A stretch of DNA of 64,000 nucleotides from Vibrio sp. 10N.286.49.B1 (GCF_002873335.1 NZ_MCUW01000007.1:253203-317202); one strand, 5' to 3'; numbered from the stretch's first letter, positions 39,161-48,972 are shown. The notes: a model not told the origin generated them from the sequence alone. Numbers and translations: made by a program.

Positions 39161-39694
39161 TTAGTCTTCGAGCTCAGCTAAGCACATTTCTTCATAAAGT
39201 TGCTTGGTCCACGTAGAGACGCGAGCATCCGTTAGCTCTGGCTGACGATCTTCATCGATGCACAAACCAACAAACTGAGACTCATCGCCTTCAACGAGAG
39301 CTTTTGATGCTTCAAATTCATAGCTTTCTGTCGAAGTGTGGCCGATGATGGTGCCACCTTTTGCTTCAACGATATCACGTACTGTACCCATAGCATCACA
39401 GAAGTACTCAGCATAGTCTTCTTGGTCGCCACAGCCAAAGATCGCTACCAGCTTCGTTGAGAAGTCGATGCCTTCAAGCTCAGGGAAGAAATCGTCCCAA
39501 TCTGCTTGAGCTTCACCGTAATACCAAGTCGGGATACCCAAAAGAAGCAAGTCGAAGTTATCAATGTCTTCTTTGCTGCTTTTTGCGATATCTTGAACGT
39601 GAATGAGCTGTTTACCCAATTGTTTTTGGATCATCTTTGCGATAGCTTCTGTGTTACCAGTGTCACTACCAAAGAATAGACCTACACTTGCCAT
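39161..39694 (-). CDS. fldA: Flavodoxin
   Basis: FMN electron carrier of 177 residues used by IspG/H, BioB, MetH reactivation and ribonucleotide reductase systems. The phosphate-binding loop is FGSDTGNTEAIA near residues 8-19, then GIPTWYYGEAQADWDDF and FGCGDQEDYAEYF. It is upstream of fur in the usual order, with a small DUF2788 gene before it. Confidence 0.96.
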   Translation of the reverse strand: MASVGLFFGSDTGNTEAIAKMIQKQLGKQLIHVQDIAKSSKEDIDNFDLLLLGIPTWYYGEAQADWDDFFPELEGIDFSTKLVAIFGCGDQEDYAEYFCDAMGTVRDIVEAKGGTIIGHTSTESYEFEASKALVEGDESQFVGLCIDEDRQPELTDARVSTWTKQLYEEMCLAELED

Positions 39695-39744
39695 AGAATC
39701 AGTACCTTTTCATTGTCTATTTTTGACTAAAGAAGTGGGGATAG

Positions 39745-39966
39745 TTAACTTATCCCAGAGCCTTCCCAGCTGAGTTGGATGATGCCTTTGGCAACAAAAC
39801 CAGCGCAACCAAGAAAGAGCACTAGCCACACAATACGGCGACCAAACGTTGGGACGTTACCTTGCTTGAGAACGTCTTTTATTGCCATACCGATTAAGAA
39901 GAAAATCGATGCAAACAACAAATCTAATCCAATAGATTCCAACTTGTCTATGTAGTCGTAAAGCAT
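39745..39966 (-). CDS. DUF2788 small membrane protein
   Basis: Protein of 73 residues with two hydrophobic stretches (LDLLFASIFFLIGMAI and IVWLVLFLGCAGFVAKG), matching the DUF2788 family often found near fldA and ybfF in gammaproteobacteria. Function is unknown. It starts at ATG with AAGGAATAG before it and probably shares a transcript with fldA, 50 bp downstream. Confidence 0.75.
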   Translation of the reverse strand: MLYDYIDKLESIGLDLLFASIFFLIGMAIKDVLKQGNVPTFGRRIVWLVLFLGCAGFVAKGIIQLSWEGSGIS

Positions 39967-40063
39967 GCTATTCCTTTATGCCAATATGCTTGCGCGAAAC
40001 TATACCACTGTTAAAAGATAAAGTTAATCCAAGCTCGTGAACAAGCATTCGTTTGATGTCAAA

Positions 40064-40819
40064 TTAAATGAATTTTCGAATTGCTCGCAGTACTTCGGTT
40101 GGTTTTTCTGCATGCAACCAATGTCCAGTGTTGGCGATGACATGTGCTTTGGGGTGTGCGAACTGCGCCTGAATGAGTGGTTGGTGTTCGGCGGTAAGGT
40201 AATCAGAGTCGCCACCTTTAATAAAGAGAATAGGTACGTTGGTTTTGGTAATGGGTATCCAATCGAGTATATCCAGATAATTGGACTTGAGTGATTCAAC
40301 GTTAAATCGCCACGTTAGGTGGTCGCCTCGCTTGAACAGTGATTTACCCAAAAATTGGCGTACCCCTTCCATTTCAACATGCTGCGCTAACAGCGCCATA
40401 GCCTCAGAGCGGGAAGAGGGCGGGTGCTTGAGCACTTCATTAAGCCCTGCTATTACATTGTCATGGCGCCGTGACGTGTATTTCACGGGTGACATATCTA
40501 ACACAACAAGCTTGGCGATAGGGTAGTGTTCACTAACCGCCATCGCCACCTTTCCTCCCATTGAATGCCCAATTACGATGGGCGACTCAATACTGAGAGT
40601 GGTGAGTAAATGACTCACGTCTTGGGCCATGCTTCGATAGTCGTGAATGTCGCTGTGAAAGGAGCTACCATGATTTCTGAGGTCGATACTGATGACATCA
40701 AAATCTTGTTTTAAGTCGCGCGCAAGCACACCTAAATTATTCAGGTCACCAAATAAGCCATGGATTAATACAACGGGTTGGCCGGTCCCTTCTCTTTTAT
40801 AGTTTAATAGTACTGACAT
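40064..40819 (-). CDS. ybfF: Acyl-CoA esterase, alpha/beta hydrolase
   Basis: Serine hydrolase of 251 residues related to E. coli YbfF. The nucleophile is S86 in GHSMGG, the oxyanion motif is HGLFGDLNNLG, and the catalytic His is in NTGHWLHAEKP. The ATG giving MSVLLNYKRE is chosen by homology; an upstream start 20 codons earlier would overlap the seqA promoter. It is divergent from seqA, as in E. coli. Confidence 0.9.
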   Translation of the reverse strand: MSVLLNYKREGTGQPVVLIHGLFGDLNNLGVLARDLKQDFDVISIDLRNHGSSFHSDIHDYRSMAQDVSHLLTTLSIESPIVIGHSMGGKVAMAVSEHYPIAKLVVLDMSPVKYTSRRHDNVIAGLNEVLKHPPSSRSEAMALLAQHVEMEGVRQFLGKSLFKRGDHLTWRFNVESLKSNYLDILDWIPITKTNVPILFIKGGDSDYLTAEHQPLIQAQFAHPKAHVIANTGHWLHAEKPTEVLRAIRKFI

Positions 40820-40912
40820 TTTTCTGTTATTCGTGATGCGTTTATCGTAGAGGTTCACGGCGGAACTCGTTATAATCAATCAGAGTTTAAACATAGAGAT
40901 TGTGAAAAGCGA

Positions 40913-41443
40913 ATGAAAACAATTGAGGTTGATGAGGATCTATACCGTTACATTGCCAGTCAAACCCACCATATAGGTGAGAGTGCTTCTGATATTTTGA
41001 GGCGACTCCTTGATGTGGATGCGTCAAAAACGGAACAGAAACCGGCCGCCGCTAAAACTATCGTTGTCAGCAAAGAAGCGCCAAAAGTTGAACAGGTTGA
41101 TTTTGTTAAAGAAATGCGCACTTTGCTTATCTCTGACGAATTTGCAGGGTTAAAGAAAGCGATTGATAGATTTATGTTGGTGTTATCAACCCTTCATCGC
41201 TTAAACCCAGAAGGCTTTTCTGAAGCGACGCAGGTAAAAGGGCGCAAACGCGTATATTTTGCAGATAACGAAAATACATTGTTAGAGAGTGGCACTACAA
41301 CAAAACCTAAAGCCATTCCTAATACACCACTCTGGGTAATAACGAATACGAACACCAGCCGCAAACGGCAAATGGTGGAGCAGGTCATGACCGTGATGGG
41401 AATGCCTGCCGATATCGTCGAGAAAGTGACGGTATCCATTTAG
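40913..41443 (+). CDS. seqA: Negative modulator of replication initiation SeqA
   Basis: Protein of 176 residues that binds hemimethylated GATC sites, sequesters the origin and organises new DNA. The N-terminal oligomerisation part is MKTIEVDEDLYRYIASQTHH. The C-terminal DNA-binding domain includes RKRVYFADNE and NTNTSRKRQMVEQVM. It shares the seqA-pgm order with enterics, 91 bp before pgm. Confidence 0.96.
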   Translation: MKTIEVDEDLYRYIASQTHHIGESASDILRRLLDVDASKTEQKPAAAKTIVVSKEAPKVEQVDFVKEMRTLLISDEFAGLKKAIDRFMLVLSTLHRLNPEGFSEATQVKGRKRVYFADNENTLLESGTTTKPKAIPNTPLWVITNTNTSRKRQMVEQVMTVMGMPADIVEKVTVSI

Positions 41444-41534
41444 AGTTTCGATTCAAGCCTCATAAGAACCGGCAACTAACGGTAATTATGAGGTTTTTTT
41501 GTTTTTTAGGCTTAATATTAAAAGGACGTCTGTT

Positions 41535-43181
41535 ATGGCTATCCATCCTCGAGCGGGCCAGAAGGCTCAGCAAGAAGATTTGTACAATATTCCCGCATTA
41601 GTATCTAACTACTTTCTCATTCAACCGGAACCGCAGAATTCAGCGCATCGAGTTCAGTTTGGTACATCTGGTCACAGAGGTAGCGCAGATAAAGGGACAT
41701 TTAATGAAAACCATATTTTAGCCATCGCACAAGCGGTTGCTGAAGTCCGCGCGCAGCACGGAACAACAGGCCCATTGTTTATTGGTAAAGATACACATGC
41801 GTTGTCAGAGCCTGCGTTTGCCAATGTGGTTGAAGTTCTTGTGGCTAATGGTGTCAAAGTCGTCATTCAAGAAGATGGCGGTTATACGCCAACTCCTGGT
41901 GTTTCTCACGCTATCCTGACTCACAACCTTGTCAATGATGCCAAAGCTGATGGTATTGTTATCACGCCTTCGCACAACCCGCCTCAAGATGGGGGCATTA
42001 AGTACAACCCGACTCACGGTGGCCCTGCTGAAGCTGAATTGACTCAAGCGATTGAAGATAGAGCAAACGAGATTATTGCTGATGAATTGAAAGACGTAAA
42101 ACGTCTACCGATTGCGACGGCGTTGAAATCAGACTTAGTTGAATCTCGTGACTTAGTTCAACCTTACATCGATGATCTCGTGAATGTTATCGACATGGAA
42201 GCGATTCAAAAAGCGAAGTTAAAAATTGGCGTTGATCCATTAGGTGGTTCTGGTATCGAGTATTGGCGCCAAATTGGTAAAACGTTCAACCTTGACCTCA
42301 CTTTAGTCAGTGACGCTATTGATCCTTCTTTCCAATTTATGTCATTGGACAAAGATGGTGTAGTGCGCATGGATTGTTCATCACCTTATGCGATGGCTGG
42401 TTTGCTTGCGTTAAAAGATGATTATGACCTGGCCTTTGGTAATGACCCTGACTACGACCGTCATGGTATTGTGACACCAAAAGGTTTGATGAATCCAAAC
42501 CATTACCTAGCGGTGTGTATCGATTACCTTTATCGCCACCGTACCCAATGGCGTGAGGATGTCGCGGTTGGCAAAACCTTAGTATCAAGCGCATTAATTG
42601 ACCGTGTCGTCGCGGATCTTGGTCGTACTTTGTGTGAAGTGCCTGTGGGCTTTAAGTGGTTCGTTGATGGGTTGTACAACGGTGAGTTTGGCTTTGGCGG
42701 TGAAGAGAGCGCTGGCGCGTCATTCTTACGTAAAGACGGAACGCCATGGTCAACCGATAAAGACGGTATTATTTTATGCCTGCTTGCGGCGGAAATTACC
42801 GCTGTAACGGGTAAAAACCCTCAAGAGTACTATGAAGCGCTAGCCGCAAAACATGGCGAATCCCAATACAACCGTATTCAAGCGGTTGCGAATACCGAGC
42901 AGAAGAATGTACTTAAGAAGTTGTCTCCTGAGATGGTGTCGGCAGAAACACTAGCTGGTGATGCGATCACGGCTCGTTTAACGCATGCGCCAGGTAACGG
43001 TGCCGCGATTGGTGGTCTGAAAGTAACCACTGAAAATGGCTGGTTTGCTGCCCGTCCTTCTGGAACAGAGGACATCTACAAAATCTATTGTGAAAGCTTT
43101 AAAGGCGAAGCTCATCTCAAGCTGATTGAAGCCGAAGCGCAAGAGATAGTTAACCAAGTCTTTGCTCAAGCAGGACTGTAA
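41535..43181 (+). CDS. pgm: Phosphoglucomutase (alpha-D-glucose phosphate-specific)
   Basis: Enzyme of 548 residues that interconverts glucose-1-phosphate and glucose-6-phosphate, linking galactose use to glycolysis. The phosphoserine is S146 in [11 protein letters not shown], as in E. coli Pgm. The metal loop is [10 protein letters not shown], the sugar-binding loop GGEESAG, and the phosphate-binding tail [12 protein letters not shown]. The start is the ATG giving [10 protein letters not shown] after AAAGGACG; 12 upstream codons are open but unsupported. Confidence 0.97.
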   Translation: MAIHPRAGQKAQQEDLYNIPALVSNYFLIQPEPQNSAHRVQFGTSGHRGSADKGTFNENHILAIAQAVAEVRAQHGTTGPLFIGKDTHALSEPAFANVVEVLVANGVKVVIQEDGGYTPTPGVSHAILTHNLVNDAKADGIVITPSHNPPQDGGIKYNPTHGGPAEAELTQAIEDRANEIIADELKDVKRLPIATALKSDLVESRDLVQPYIDDLVNVIDMEAIQKAKLKIGVDPLGGSGIEYWRQIGKTFNLDLTLVSDAIDPSFQFMSLDKDGVVRMDCSSPYAMAGLLALKDDYDLAFGNDPDYDRHGIVTPKGLMNPNHYLAVCIDYLYRHRTQWREDVAVGKTLVSSALIDRVVADLGRTLCEVPVGFKWFVDGLYNGEFGFGGEESAGASFLRKDGTPWSTDKDGIILCLLAAEITAVTGKNPQEYYEALAAKHGESQYNRIQAVANTEQKNVLKKLSPEMVSAETLAGDAITARLTHAPGNGAAIGGLKVTTENGWFAARPSGTEDIYKIYCESFKGEAHLKLIEAEAQEIVNQVFAQAGL

Positions 43182-43212
43182 TTAACGATTAGCTCAGCTA
43201 TTTGTAAAATTG

Positions 43213-43246
43213 TAAAAAACGGTCACAATATGTGGCCGTTTTTTTA
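43213..43246 (+). terminator. Terminator of pgm
   Basis: ACGGTCACA and TGTGGCCGT pair around ATA with one G-U pair, followed by a T-run, 38 bp after pgm. Confidence 0.88.
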
Positions 43247-43279
43247 TGCCTGCGTTTACTGCTCACATGTCGAGTTGCT

Positions 43280-43352
43280 TGTATGGGAAAACTAAGCTGT
43301 ATGGGAAACCTAAGTTGTATGGGCAACCTAAATTGTAACGGTAAACCTAAAT
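43280..43352. repeat. 18-bp tandem repeat, four copies, between pgm and GcvB
   Basis: The unit TGTATGGGAAACCTAAGT occurs three times at exact 18-bp spacing with one to two changes per copy, plus a fourth 19-bp variant (TGTAACGGTAAACCTAAAT). It fills the space between the pgm terminator and the GcvB terminator. Function is unknown. Confidence 0.9.
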
Positions 43353-43359
43353 AGAAGGC

Positions 43360-43562
43360 AAAAAAAACACCGCCATAAAGGCGGTGTAAGAAAATTTGAC
43401 AGACAGGTCAAAACAGGAAGTACATGCCTCGAATAGGGGATAACTAATCAAAGCATGGTGGTAGAAACTACCGAACTCGAAAATCGAGATTGCAAACACA
43501 ACATCGCAATCACAAGTCAATTGATTCTAGAGAGAATCAAGCCGTTCAGACTTGTGCTTGCG
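43360..43562 (-). ncRNA. gcvB: GcvB small regulatory RNA
   Basis: Hfq-dependent sRNA that represses many amino-acid and peptide transporter mRNAs. Four things support it. It is divergent from gcvA, the classical location. Its predicted length is near 200 nt, as in E. coli (206). It has a GU-rich seed with TTGCGATGTTGTGTTTGCAA, matching the R1 target-binding region. A conserved ACTTCCTG...CCTGTCTGTC block, as in E. coli GcvB, precedes a perfect terminator. A 5' stem-loop (CACAAGTC/GACTTGTG with inner TTGATTCT/AGAATCAA) precedes the seed. Confidence 0.92.
43361..43387 (-). terminator. Terminator of GcvB
   Basis: On the reverse strand ACACCGCC and GGCGGTGT pair around TTTAT, followed by TTTTTTTGCC. 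Confidence 0.93.
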
Positions 43563-43568
43563 GGATGA

Positions 43569-43597
43569 AATATAGAATTTCTCTGGCCGTTCGGCAA
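43569..43597 (-). promoter_or_regulatory. GcvB promoter
   Basis: On the reverse strand TTGCCG (-35), a 17-bp spacer and TATATT (-10) predict a start near 43562. The gcvA start codon is 55 bp beyond the -35 box, so GcvA probably binds here to control both genes. Confidence 0.65.
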
Positions 43598-43651
43598 TGG
43601 ACAATTTATAATGTTTCAGATAAAAAAAACTAATGCATTTGAGAGAGCGCT

Positions 43652-44560
43652 ATGTCTAGACGTTTACCCCCACTTAACTCTTTGAAAGTTTTCGAAGCTG
43701 CGGCGCGCCATCTCAGCTTTACTCGCGCTGCGGAAGAGCTTTTTGTTACTCAAGCTGCGGTGAGTCATCAGATAAAAGCCTTAGAAGAATTTCTTGGCTT
43801 AAAGCTGTTTCGTCGCCGAAATCGTTCGTTATTACTAACGGAAGAGGGGCAAAGCTACTTTCTTGATATCAAAGATATTTTTACGGCTCTTTCTGAAGCA
43901 ACAGATAAGGTGTTGGAACGCAGTGAGAAAGGCGCTCTGACCATTAGTTTGCCGCCAAGCTTTGCTATCCAATGGTTGGTGCCTCGCTTAGCGGACTTTA
44001 ATCAACAAGAGCCAGATATTGATGTTCGTATCAAAGCAGTCGATATGGATGAAGGGTCGTTGACGGACGATGTGGATGTGGCCATCTATTATGGTCGCGG
44101 CAATTGGTCTGGTTTGCGGGCTGATAAACTGTACCAAGAATTTTTAGTCCCCTTGTGTGCGCCCGCGTTATTACTGGGCAGTAAACCACTCGATACACTT
44201 GCAGATTTGTCCCAACATACGTTGCTGCATGATACGTCTCGTAAAGATTGGAAACAATTTACCAAGCAAAATGAGTTAGATGGCGTAAATGTGAACCACG
44301 GTCCTATCTTTAGCCACTCAACGATGGTGTTACAGGCTGCCGCTCATGGCCAAGGCATTGCACTCGGTAATAACGTGCTTGCGCAACCTGAGTTGGATGC
44401 AGGGCGTTTGATTGCTCCCTTTGATGAGGTCTTAGTGAGTAAAAACGCGTTTTATGTCGTCTGTCACGAGAAACAAGCCGATATGGGACGAATTGCGACA
44501 TTTAGAGATTGGATGCTAGCGAAAGCGCAACGAGAGCAAGAGGTATTGTTTGATGGATAA
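43652..44560 (+). CDS. gcvA: Glycine cleavage system transcriptional activator GcvA
   Basis: LysR-type regulator of 302 residues that controls the glycine cleavage operon and GcvB. The N-terminal helix-turn-helix (SRRLPPLNSLKVFEAAARHL, SFTRAAEELFVTQAAVSHQI) matches GcvA closely. GAGAGAGCGCT precedes ATG. The divergent sRNA confirms the assignment. Its stop overlaps the start of the downstream hydrolase by 8 bp. Confidence 0.95.
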   Translation: MSRRLPPLNSLKVFEAAARHLSFTRAAEELFVTQAAVSHQIKALEEFLGLKLFRRRNRSLLLTEEGQSYFLDIKDIFTALSEATDKVLERSEKGALTISLPPSFAIQWLVPRLADFNQQEPDIDVRIKAVDMDEGSLTDDVDVAIYYGRGNWSGLRADKLYQEFLVPLCAPALLLGSKPLDTLADLSQHTLLHDTSRKDWKQFTKQNELDGVNVNHGPIFSHSTMVLQAAAHGQGIALGNNVLAQPELDAGRLIAPFDEVLVSKNAFYVVCHEKQADMGRIATFRDWMLAKAQREQEVLFDG

Positions 44561-45209
44561 GATATCGATAGATAGCCAATTGATGGACACCTTACGAATC
44601 GACGGTCCTCAAGGGGCACCGTTGTTTTTGTTTGCACATGGTGCCGGGGCAGGAATGGATCATGAATTCATGCAAGATATGGCAACACGATTAGCAGCCA
44701 AAGACATTCGAGTTGTTCGTTTTAATTTCCCTTATATGGTGAAACGTGCCGAAGATGGAAAAAAGCGCCCACCCGATCGCGCTCCCAAGCTCTTAGACGC
44801 GATGACTGCTGTAATTGATGTCATCGCAGGCGATAGTCAGATAGTCATTGGTGGCAAATCTATGGGCGGAAGAATGGCCTCATTGTTATCAGAGCACCCT
44901 AATGTGAAAGCAATAGCGTGCTTGGGGTTTCCTTTTCATCCGCCGGGCAAACCTGAAAACTATAAAGGTGAACAGCTTGCCAGTATCGCGAAGCCGTGCT
45001 TAATTTTGCAGGGCGAGCGAGATACATTTGGCAAGCGCGAAGAGTTTGAGCATTTTGAGTTTTCAAATGATGTTGTGGTGACCTTTATCCCCGATGGCGA
45101 CCATAGTTTAAAACCGCGCAAAGCCTCTGGTTTTACTGAGACACAAAACCGCCAAATGGCCGTTGATCGCCTTGCGCTGTTTGTAAAAGGGATTACTGAT
45201 GTCGAATAA
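44553..45209 (+). CDS. Alpha/beta hydrolase of KANL3/Tex30-like family
   Basis: Cytoplasmic hydrolase of 218 residues. The nucleophile is S103 in IGGKSMGGRMAS, the N-terminal oxyanion stretch is FAHGAGAGMDHEFM, and the likely catalytic acid and His are in LQGERDTFGK and IPDGDHSLKPR. Substrate unknown. I chose the ATG inside the gcvA 3' end, 3 bp after a TTG alternative. Start and stop both overlap neighbours, so it belongs to a tightly coupled gcvA-hydrolase-DUF423-rlmM operon. Confidence 0.85.
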   Translation: MDKISIDSQLMDTLRIDGPQGAPLFLFAHGAGAGMDHEFMQDMATRLAAKDIRVVRFNFPYMVKRAEDGKKRPPDRAPKLLDAMTAVIDVIAGDSQIVIGGKSMGGRMASLLSEHPNVKAIACLGFPFHPPGKPENYKGEQLASIAKPCLILQGERDTFGKREEFEHFEFSNDVVVTFIPDGDHSLKPRKASGFTETQNRQMAVDRLALFVKGITDVE

Positions 45210-45651
45210 TGCCTTGGGTATCCAACCGTTCCTGACATGGAGCCGAGCTTTTATTATTATAGCGGCCGTGTCCGGCATGCTCAGTGTAGCGTTAGGGGCG
45301 TTTGCTGCTCATGGGTTGAAAGCAATACTTTCGCCTTCATTACTGAGTACTTTTCAAACCGGCGTGACGTATCAATTCATTCATACCATCGCTTTGCTGT
45401 TCTGTGCGTTGTTAATTCGAAGCACGGGTGATGCTAATTCACAAAAGACATTTCATCGGGCTGCGATTTGCTTTATCATCGGCATCCTTTTCTTTAGCGG
45501 TAGTCTATACGCCCTAGCGCTAACAGGAGTGAAATGGTTTGGGCCAATCACTCCATTAGGTGGTGTGATGTTCATGGTCGGGTGGGGATTCCTTGCTCTG
45601 GCTGGATATCGGATGACTGACGATACGACCAAAGATGGAGTCAATCAGTGA
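45199..45651 (+). CDS. ygdD: DUF423 membrane protein (YgdD-like)
   Basis: Inner-membrane protein of 150 residues with four predicted helices. The family motif is GAFAAHGLK near residue 32, with the typical [15 protein letters not shown] and [22 protein letters not shown]. Function is unknown. E. coli ygdD sits between gcvA and rlmM, the same order as here with one extra gene. It overlaps both neighbours by a few bases. Confidence 0.88.
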   Translation: MSNNALGIQPFLTWSRAFIIIAAVSGMLSVALGAFAAHGLKAILSPSLLSTFQTGVTYQFIHTIALLFCALLIRSTGDANSQKTFHRAAICFIIGILFFSGSLYALALTGVKWFGPITPLGGVMFMVGWGFLALAGYRMTDDTTKDGVNQ

Positions 45652-46739
45652 AACAGTTAATGCTATATTGCCGCTCTGGATTCGAAAAAGAGTGTGCTGG
45701 TGAAATTCAAGACAAAGCGAATCAGCTTGAGGTTTTTGGTTTTCCAAGAGTAAAAAATAACTCAGGGTATGTGTTATTTGAATGCTACCAAGAAGGTGAT
45801 GCAGCAAAACTAGTACGCGATATTGACTTTAAATCGCTGATCTTTGCTCGCCAGATTTTTGCTATTGCGAGTGAGCTTGAGTCACTGCCAACAGACGATC
45901 GTATCTCACCGATTCTTGAATCGTTGAATGACGTTGATGGCTTGCCAATGTGTGGTGATCTTCGTATTGAAACCCCAGACACCAATGAAGCGAAAGAGCT
46001 GTTAAAGTTTTGTCGTAAATTTACCGTGCCAGTGCGTCAAGCGATGCGTGGTAAAGGTTTGCTCTACAATAAAGACAACGCTAAAAAGCCGGTTCTGCAT
46101 ATTTGTTTTACGGAACCAGGTCACTGTTATATTGGCTATTCGTTGCCGGTAAACAACTCTGCGTTTTTTATGGGTATACCGCGACTTAAATTTCCTGCCG
46201 ATGCTCCAAGTCGTTCTACGTTGAAATTGGAAGAAGCGTTTCACGTATTTATTCCAAGAGAAGAGTGGGACACGCGACTCGCGTCTGGTATGTGGGGGGT
46301 TGACCTTGGGGCTTGCCCTGGTGGTTGGACGTATCAACTGGTACGTCGCTCTATGTTTGTTCATGCTATTGATAACGGCATGATGGCTGACAGTTTAATG
46401 AATACCGGTCAGGTTAAGCATCACCAAGCCGATGGTTTCAAATTTGAACCACCTCGTAAAAATGTTACTTGGCTAGTCTGCGATATGATTGAAAAGCCGG
46501 CTCGCGTGGCACAGTTGATGGGCGAATGGCTTATCAAGGGGTGGGCGAAAGAAACCATCTTCAATCTTAAGCTTCCAATGAAAGGTCGCTATGATGAAGT
46601 ACTTCAAGACATTGAGAATCTAAAGATTTTCCTCAATGACAATAAAGTGAAGTACACCCTGCAAGCTAAGCACTTATACCATGACCGTGAAGAAATTACG
46701 GTGCATATCCAAGTGCTATCAAATATCTCTCCATATTAA
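45648..46739 (+). CDS. rlmM: 23S rRNA 2'-O-methyltransferase RlmM (Cm2498)
   Basis: Enzyme of 363 residues that methylates C2498 of 23S rRNA at the ribose. An N-terminal THUMP-like part ([20 protein letters not shown]) is followed by the Rossmann methyltransferase with [15 protein letters not shown] as SAM site and the K-D-K-E residues of RrmJ-type enzymes (Asp in [10 protein letters not shown], Lys in NLKLPMKGR). It starts at GTG overlapping the DUF423 stop. Confidence 0.96.
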   Translation: MKQLMLYCRSGFEKECAGEIQDKANQLEVFGFPRVKNNSGYVLFECYQEGDAAKLVRDIDFKSLIFARQIFAIASELESLPTDDRISPILESLNDVDGLPMCGDLRIETPDTNEAKELLKFCRKFTVPVRQAMRGKGLLYNKDNAKKPVLHICFTEPGHCYIGYSLPVNNSAFFMGIPRLKFPADAPSRSTLKLEEAFHVFIPREEWDTRLASGMWGVDLGACPGGWTYQLVRRSMFVHAIDNGMMADSLMNTGQVKHHQADGFKFEPPRKNVTWLVCDMIEKPARVAQLMGEWLIKGWAKETIFNLKLPMKGRYDEVLQDIENLKIFLNDNKVKYTLQAKHLYHDREEITVHIQVLSNISPY

Positions 46740-46756
46740 TGATGACGTATTCACAT

Positions 46757-47548
46757 CTAGGCTTTCGAGCCTAGATGTTCCGTTTCGTCAAACCGAATAT
46801 CTTGTAGGTTAAACCCTAACTCAATATCGGTTTTCAACGCAGAAATCTGTTGGCATTTTCGTGCTAGCTCGATGTGCTCATCGAGTTTTTTTCGGTATTT
46901 CTTTGGCAAGTCTTCACCGATGAAGGCGGCTTCAATCGTCTCGTACTGAGTGAGTATCTCTTTTGCTGCTTTGGGTCCTACCCCAGGGACTCCTGGAACT
47001 TGAGAAGAGCTGACGCCCGTCAGTCCCCAATAGTCAGCAAGCTGCGTTGGCTTAACACCAAACTCCGCTTCGATAAATGGCGCATCTAACCAGCGGTGTT
47101 GGAAGTAGTCACGGATCTGTAGTGTGGGTGATAGGAGTTGGCAGTAGCCTTTATCTGTCGAGATAATGGTAACCTTTTCACCATGGCTGGCGACTTTTAC
47201 CGCGAGTGTTGCCACCAAGTCATCAGCCTCATCGCCCTCCGACAATAATGAATCAATCCCTAATTGCCACCATGCATCTTGCACTTTTTCTAACCCGCGA
47301 CACAGTGGTTCGGGCATTGGTTTTCTGTTCTGTTTGTACCCAGGTAAGATGTCACCTCGCCAGCCACGGTCTTGTTCATGGTGATCAAACACAGCAATGA
47401 TGTGTGTGGGCTCCGACTCTTTGATGATCCGTTTTAGTGTTCTCGAGGTAGTCAGAATTGTACGTTCAATATCCTCTGGATCAGGCTGTACAGCGTGCAC
47501 ACGTCGGAGAAGGTTTAGAGCATCAATAATCACTAGATGAATAGACAT
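46757..47548 (-). CDS. xni: Flap endonuclease Xni (ExoIX)
   Basis: Structure-specific nuclease of 263 residues (E. coli Xni has 251) related to the Pol I 5' nuclease domain. Motifs include MSIHLVIIDALNLLRRVHA, SEGDEADDLVATLA, STDKGYCQLLSP and the helix-hairpin-helix VPGVPGVGPKAAK. Homology fixes the start. The ATG directly follows the T-tract of a terminator with no Shine-Dalgarno sequence, so expression may be weak, leaderless, or depend on readthrough. It is convergent with rlmM over a 17-bp gap. Confidence 0.92.
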   Translation of the reverse strand: MSIHLVIIDALNLLRRVHAVQPDPEDIERTILTTSRTLKRIIKESEPTHIIAVFDHHEQDRGWRGDILPGYKQNRKPMPEPLCRGLEKVQDAWWQLGIDSLLSEGDEADDLVATLAVKVASHGEKVTIISTDKGYCQLLSPTLQIRDYFQHRWLDAPFIEAEFGVKPTQLADYWGLTGVSSSQVPGVPGVGPKAAKEILTQYETIEAAFIGEDLPKKYRKKLDEHIELARKCQQISALKTDIELGFNLQDIRFDETEHLGSKA

Positions 47549-47580
47549 AAAAAAAGACCACGGAATAACATGGTCTTATT
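47547..47580 (-). terminator. Terminator of ppnN, ending at the xni start codon
   Basis: On the reverse strand AAGACCA and TGGTCTT pair around a 10-nt loop, followed by TTTTTATG, where the final ATG is the xni start. Confidence 0.75.
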
Positions 47581-47610
47581 GTAATAAATCTACTAGCGAG
47601 TTTCAGAATT

Positions 47611-48972
47611 TTATTCGTTATTAGCTAGCTTATAGCACGGGATGTATTCTGAACCTGGCAGTTTCATCCGTTGTTGTTGAACGAAATCACCGAGTAATTT
47701 GTCCATCTTGGTCATTAGGTCTTTGTCACCATCGATCAAGAATGGTCCATGTTTCTCTATCTCTAGGATGCCTTCGGCTTTCACGTTCCCAGCGACAATG
47801 CCTGAAAATGCTTGTCTTAATGCGGCCGCTAGATTTTCTGGTCGTTGATTGAGATGTAAATCCAGTCCAGCCATATTCTCGTGTGTTGGATCGAATGGAA
47901 GCTGGAACTCGGGTTCGATATGTAGGGACCAGTTAAAGCTGTAGGCGTCGCCATTTTTTTTACGATGCTCTCGCACCTCTGGCATCGCTCCCTTCATTAC
48001 TCTTGCCGCTTTGGCTGGGTCATCAATGATGATCTGGTAATGCTTTTGCGCCTCTTCTCCTAATGTGTCACGTACAAATTGGTCAATCGAGCGGAAGTAT
48101 GCTTCACTTTCCTTTGGCCCGGTTAAAACAATTGGCATTGGTTGTTCTGCATTGTTCGGGTGCATCATGATACCCAAGATATAAAGCAGCTCTTCAGCAG
48201 TACCAGGCCCTCCAGGGAAGATGATAATGCCATGGCCCATGCGCACAAAGGCTTCCAAACGTTTTTCAATATCCGGCATGATGACGAGCTCGTTGACGAT
48301 TGGGTTTGGCGGCTCAGCGGCAATAATCGAGGGCTCGGTCAGACCTAAATAACGTTTTTCTTGGTAACGTTGCTTAGCATGGCCAATGGCGGCACCTTTC
48401 ATTGGGCCTTCCATCGCGCCAGGACCACAACCGGTACAAATGTTGAGTTCACGTAGCCCTAGCTCATTACCGACCTCTCGAGTGTATTGGTACTCCGTTG
48501 GGTTGATGGAGTGGCCACCCCAGCAAACAATTAAGTTAGGTTCTATGCCCGGCGTGAGTGAGCCGGCGTTACGTAAAATACCAAACACTAAATTTGTAAT
48601 ATGCGTGGAATTGGTGAGGTTTAAACGTTGGCTATCAGCAAGGTGCATGTTGACGTAAACAATGTCGCGCAACACGGAGAAAAGGTGCTCTTGGATGCCT
48701 TTAATAATTTGGCCGTCAACAAAGGCATGCTCAGGAGGGTTCGCAAGTTCGAGTTTTATCCCTCTCTCTCGGCGCATAACGTTGACATCAAACGAACGAT
48801 TTTTATCGAGCAGCTCTTTGGAGTTATCGGTGTGGCTGCCTGAATTTAAAACGGCAAGCGTACAATTACGATAGAGCTGATAAAGATCGCTGGCGGCGGT
48901 TTTTTTAAGGCGCTCAACTTCAAGTTGAGAGAGAAGATCCATGCTGCCTGTAGGGCTAATATGCGTAATCAT
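47611..48972 (-). CDS. ppnN: Pyrimidine/purine nucleotide 5'-monophosphate nucleosidase
   Basis: YgdH/PpnN enzyme of 453 residues that hydrolyses nucleoside monophosphates to base and ribose-5-phosphate, controlled by (p)ppGpp in E. coli. The LOG-type motif is [14 protein letters not shown], with [18 protein letters not shown] before it. The N-terminal ([19 protein letters not shown]) and C-terminal domains are full length. AAGGAAATGCC precedes the ATG. Confidence 0.95.
   Translation of the reverse strand: MITHISPTGSMDLLSQLEVERLKKTAASDLYQLYRNCTLAVLNSGSHTDNSKELLDKNRSFDVNVMRRERGIKLELANPPEHAFVDGQIIKGIQEHLFSVLRDIVYVNMHLADSQRLNLTNSTHITNLVFGILRNAGSLTPGIEPNLIVCWGGHSINPTEYQYTREVGNELGLRELNICTGCGPGAMEGPMKGAAIGHAKQRYQEKRYLGLTEPSIIAAEPPNPIVNELVIMPDIEKRLEAFVRMGHGIIIFPGGPGTAEELLYILGIMMHPNNAEQPMPIVLTGPKESEAYFRSIDQFVRDTLGEEAQKHYQIIIDDPAKAARVMKGAMPEVREHRKKNGDAYSFNWSLHIEPEFQLPFDPTHENMAGLDLHLNQRPENLAAALRQAFSGIVAGNVKAEGILEIEKHGPFLIDGDKDLMTKMDKLLGDFVQQQRMKLPGSEYIPCYKLANNE

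Noticed and set aside
43280..43352. CRISPR array
   Set aside because: The 18-bp units are directly adjacent, without spacers, and no cas genes are present.
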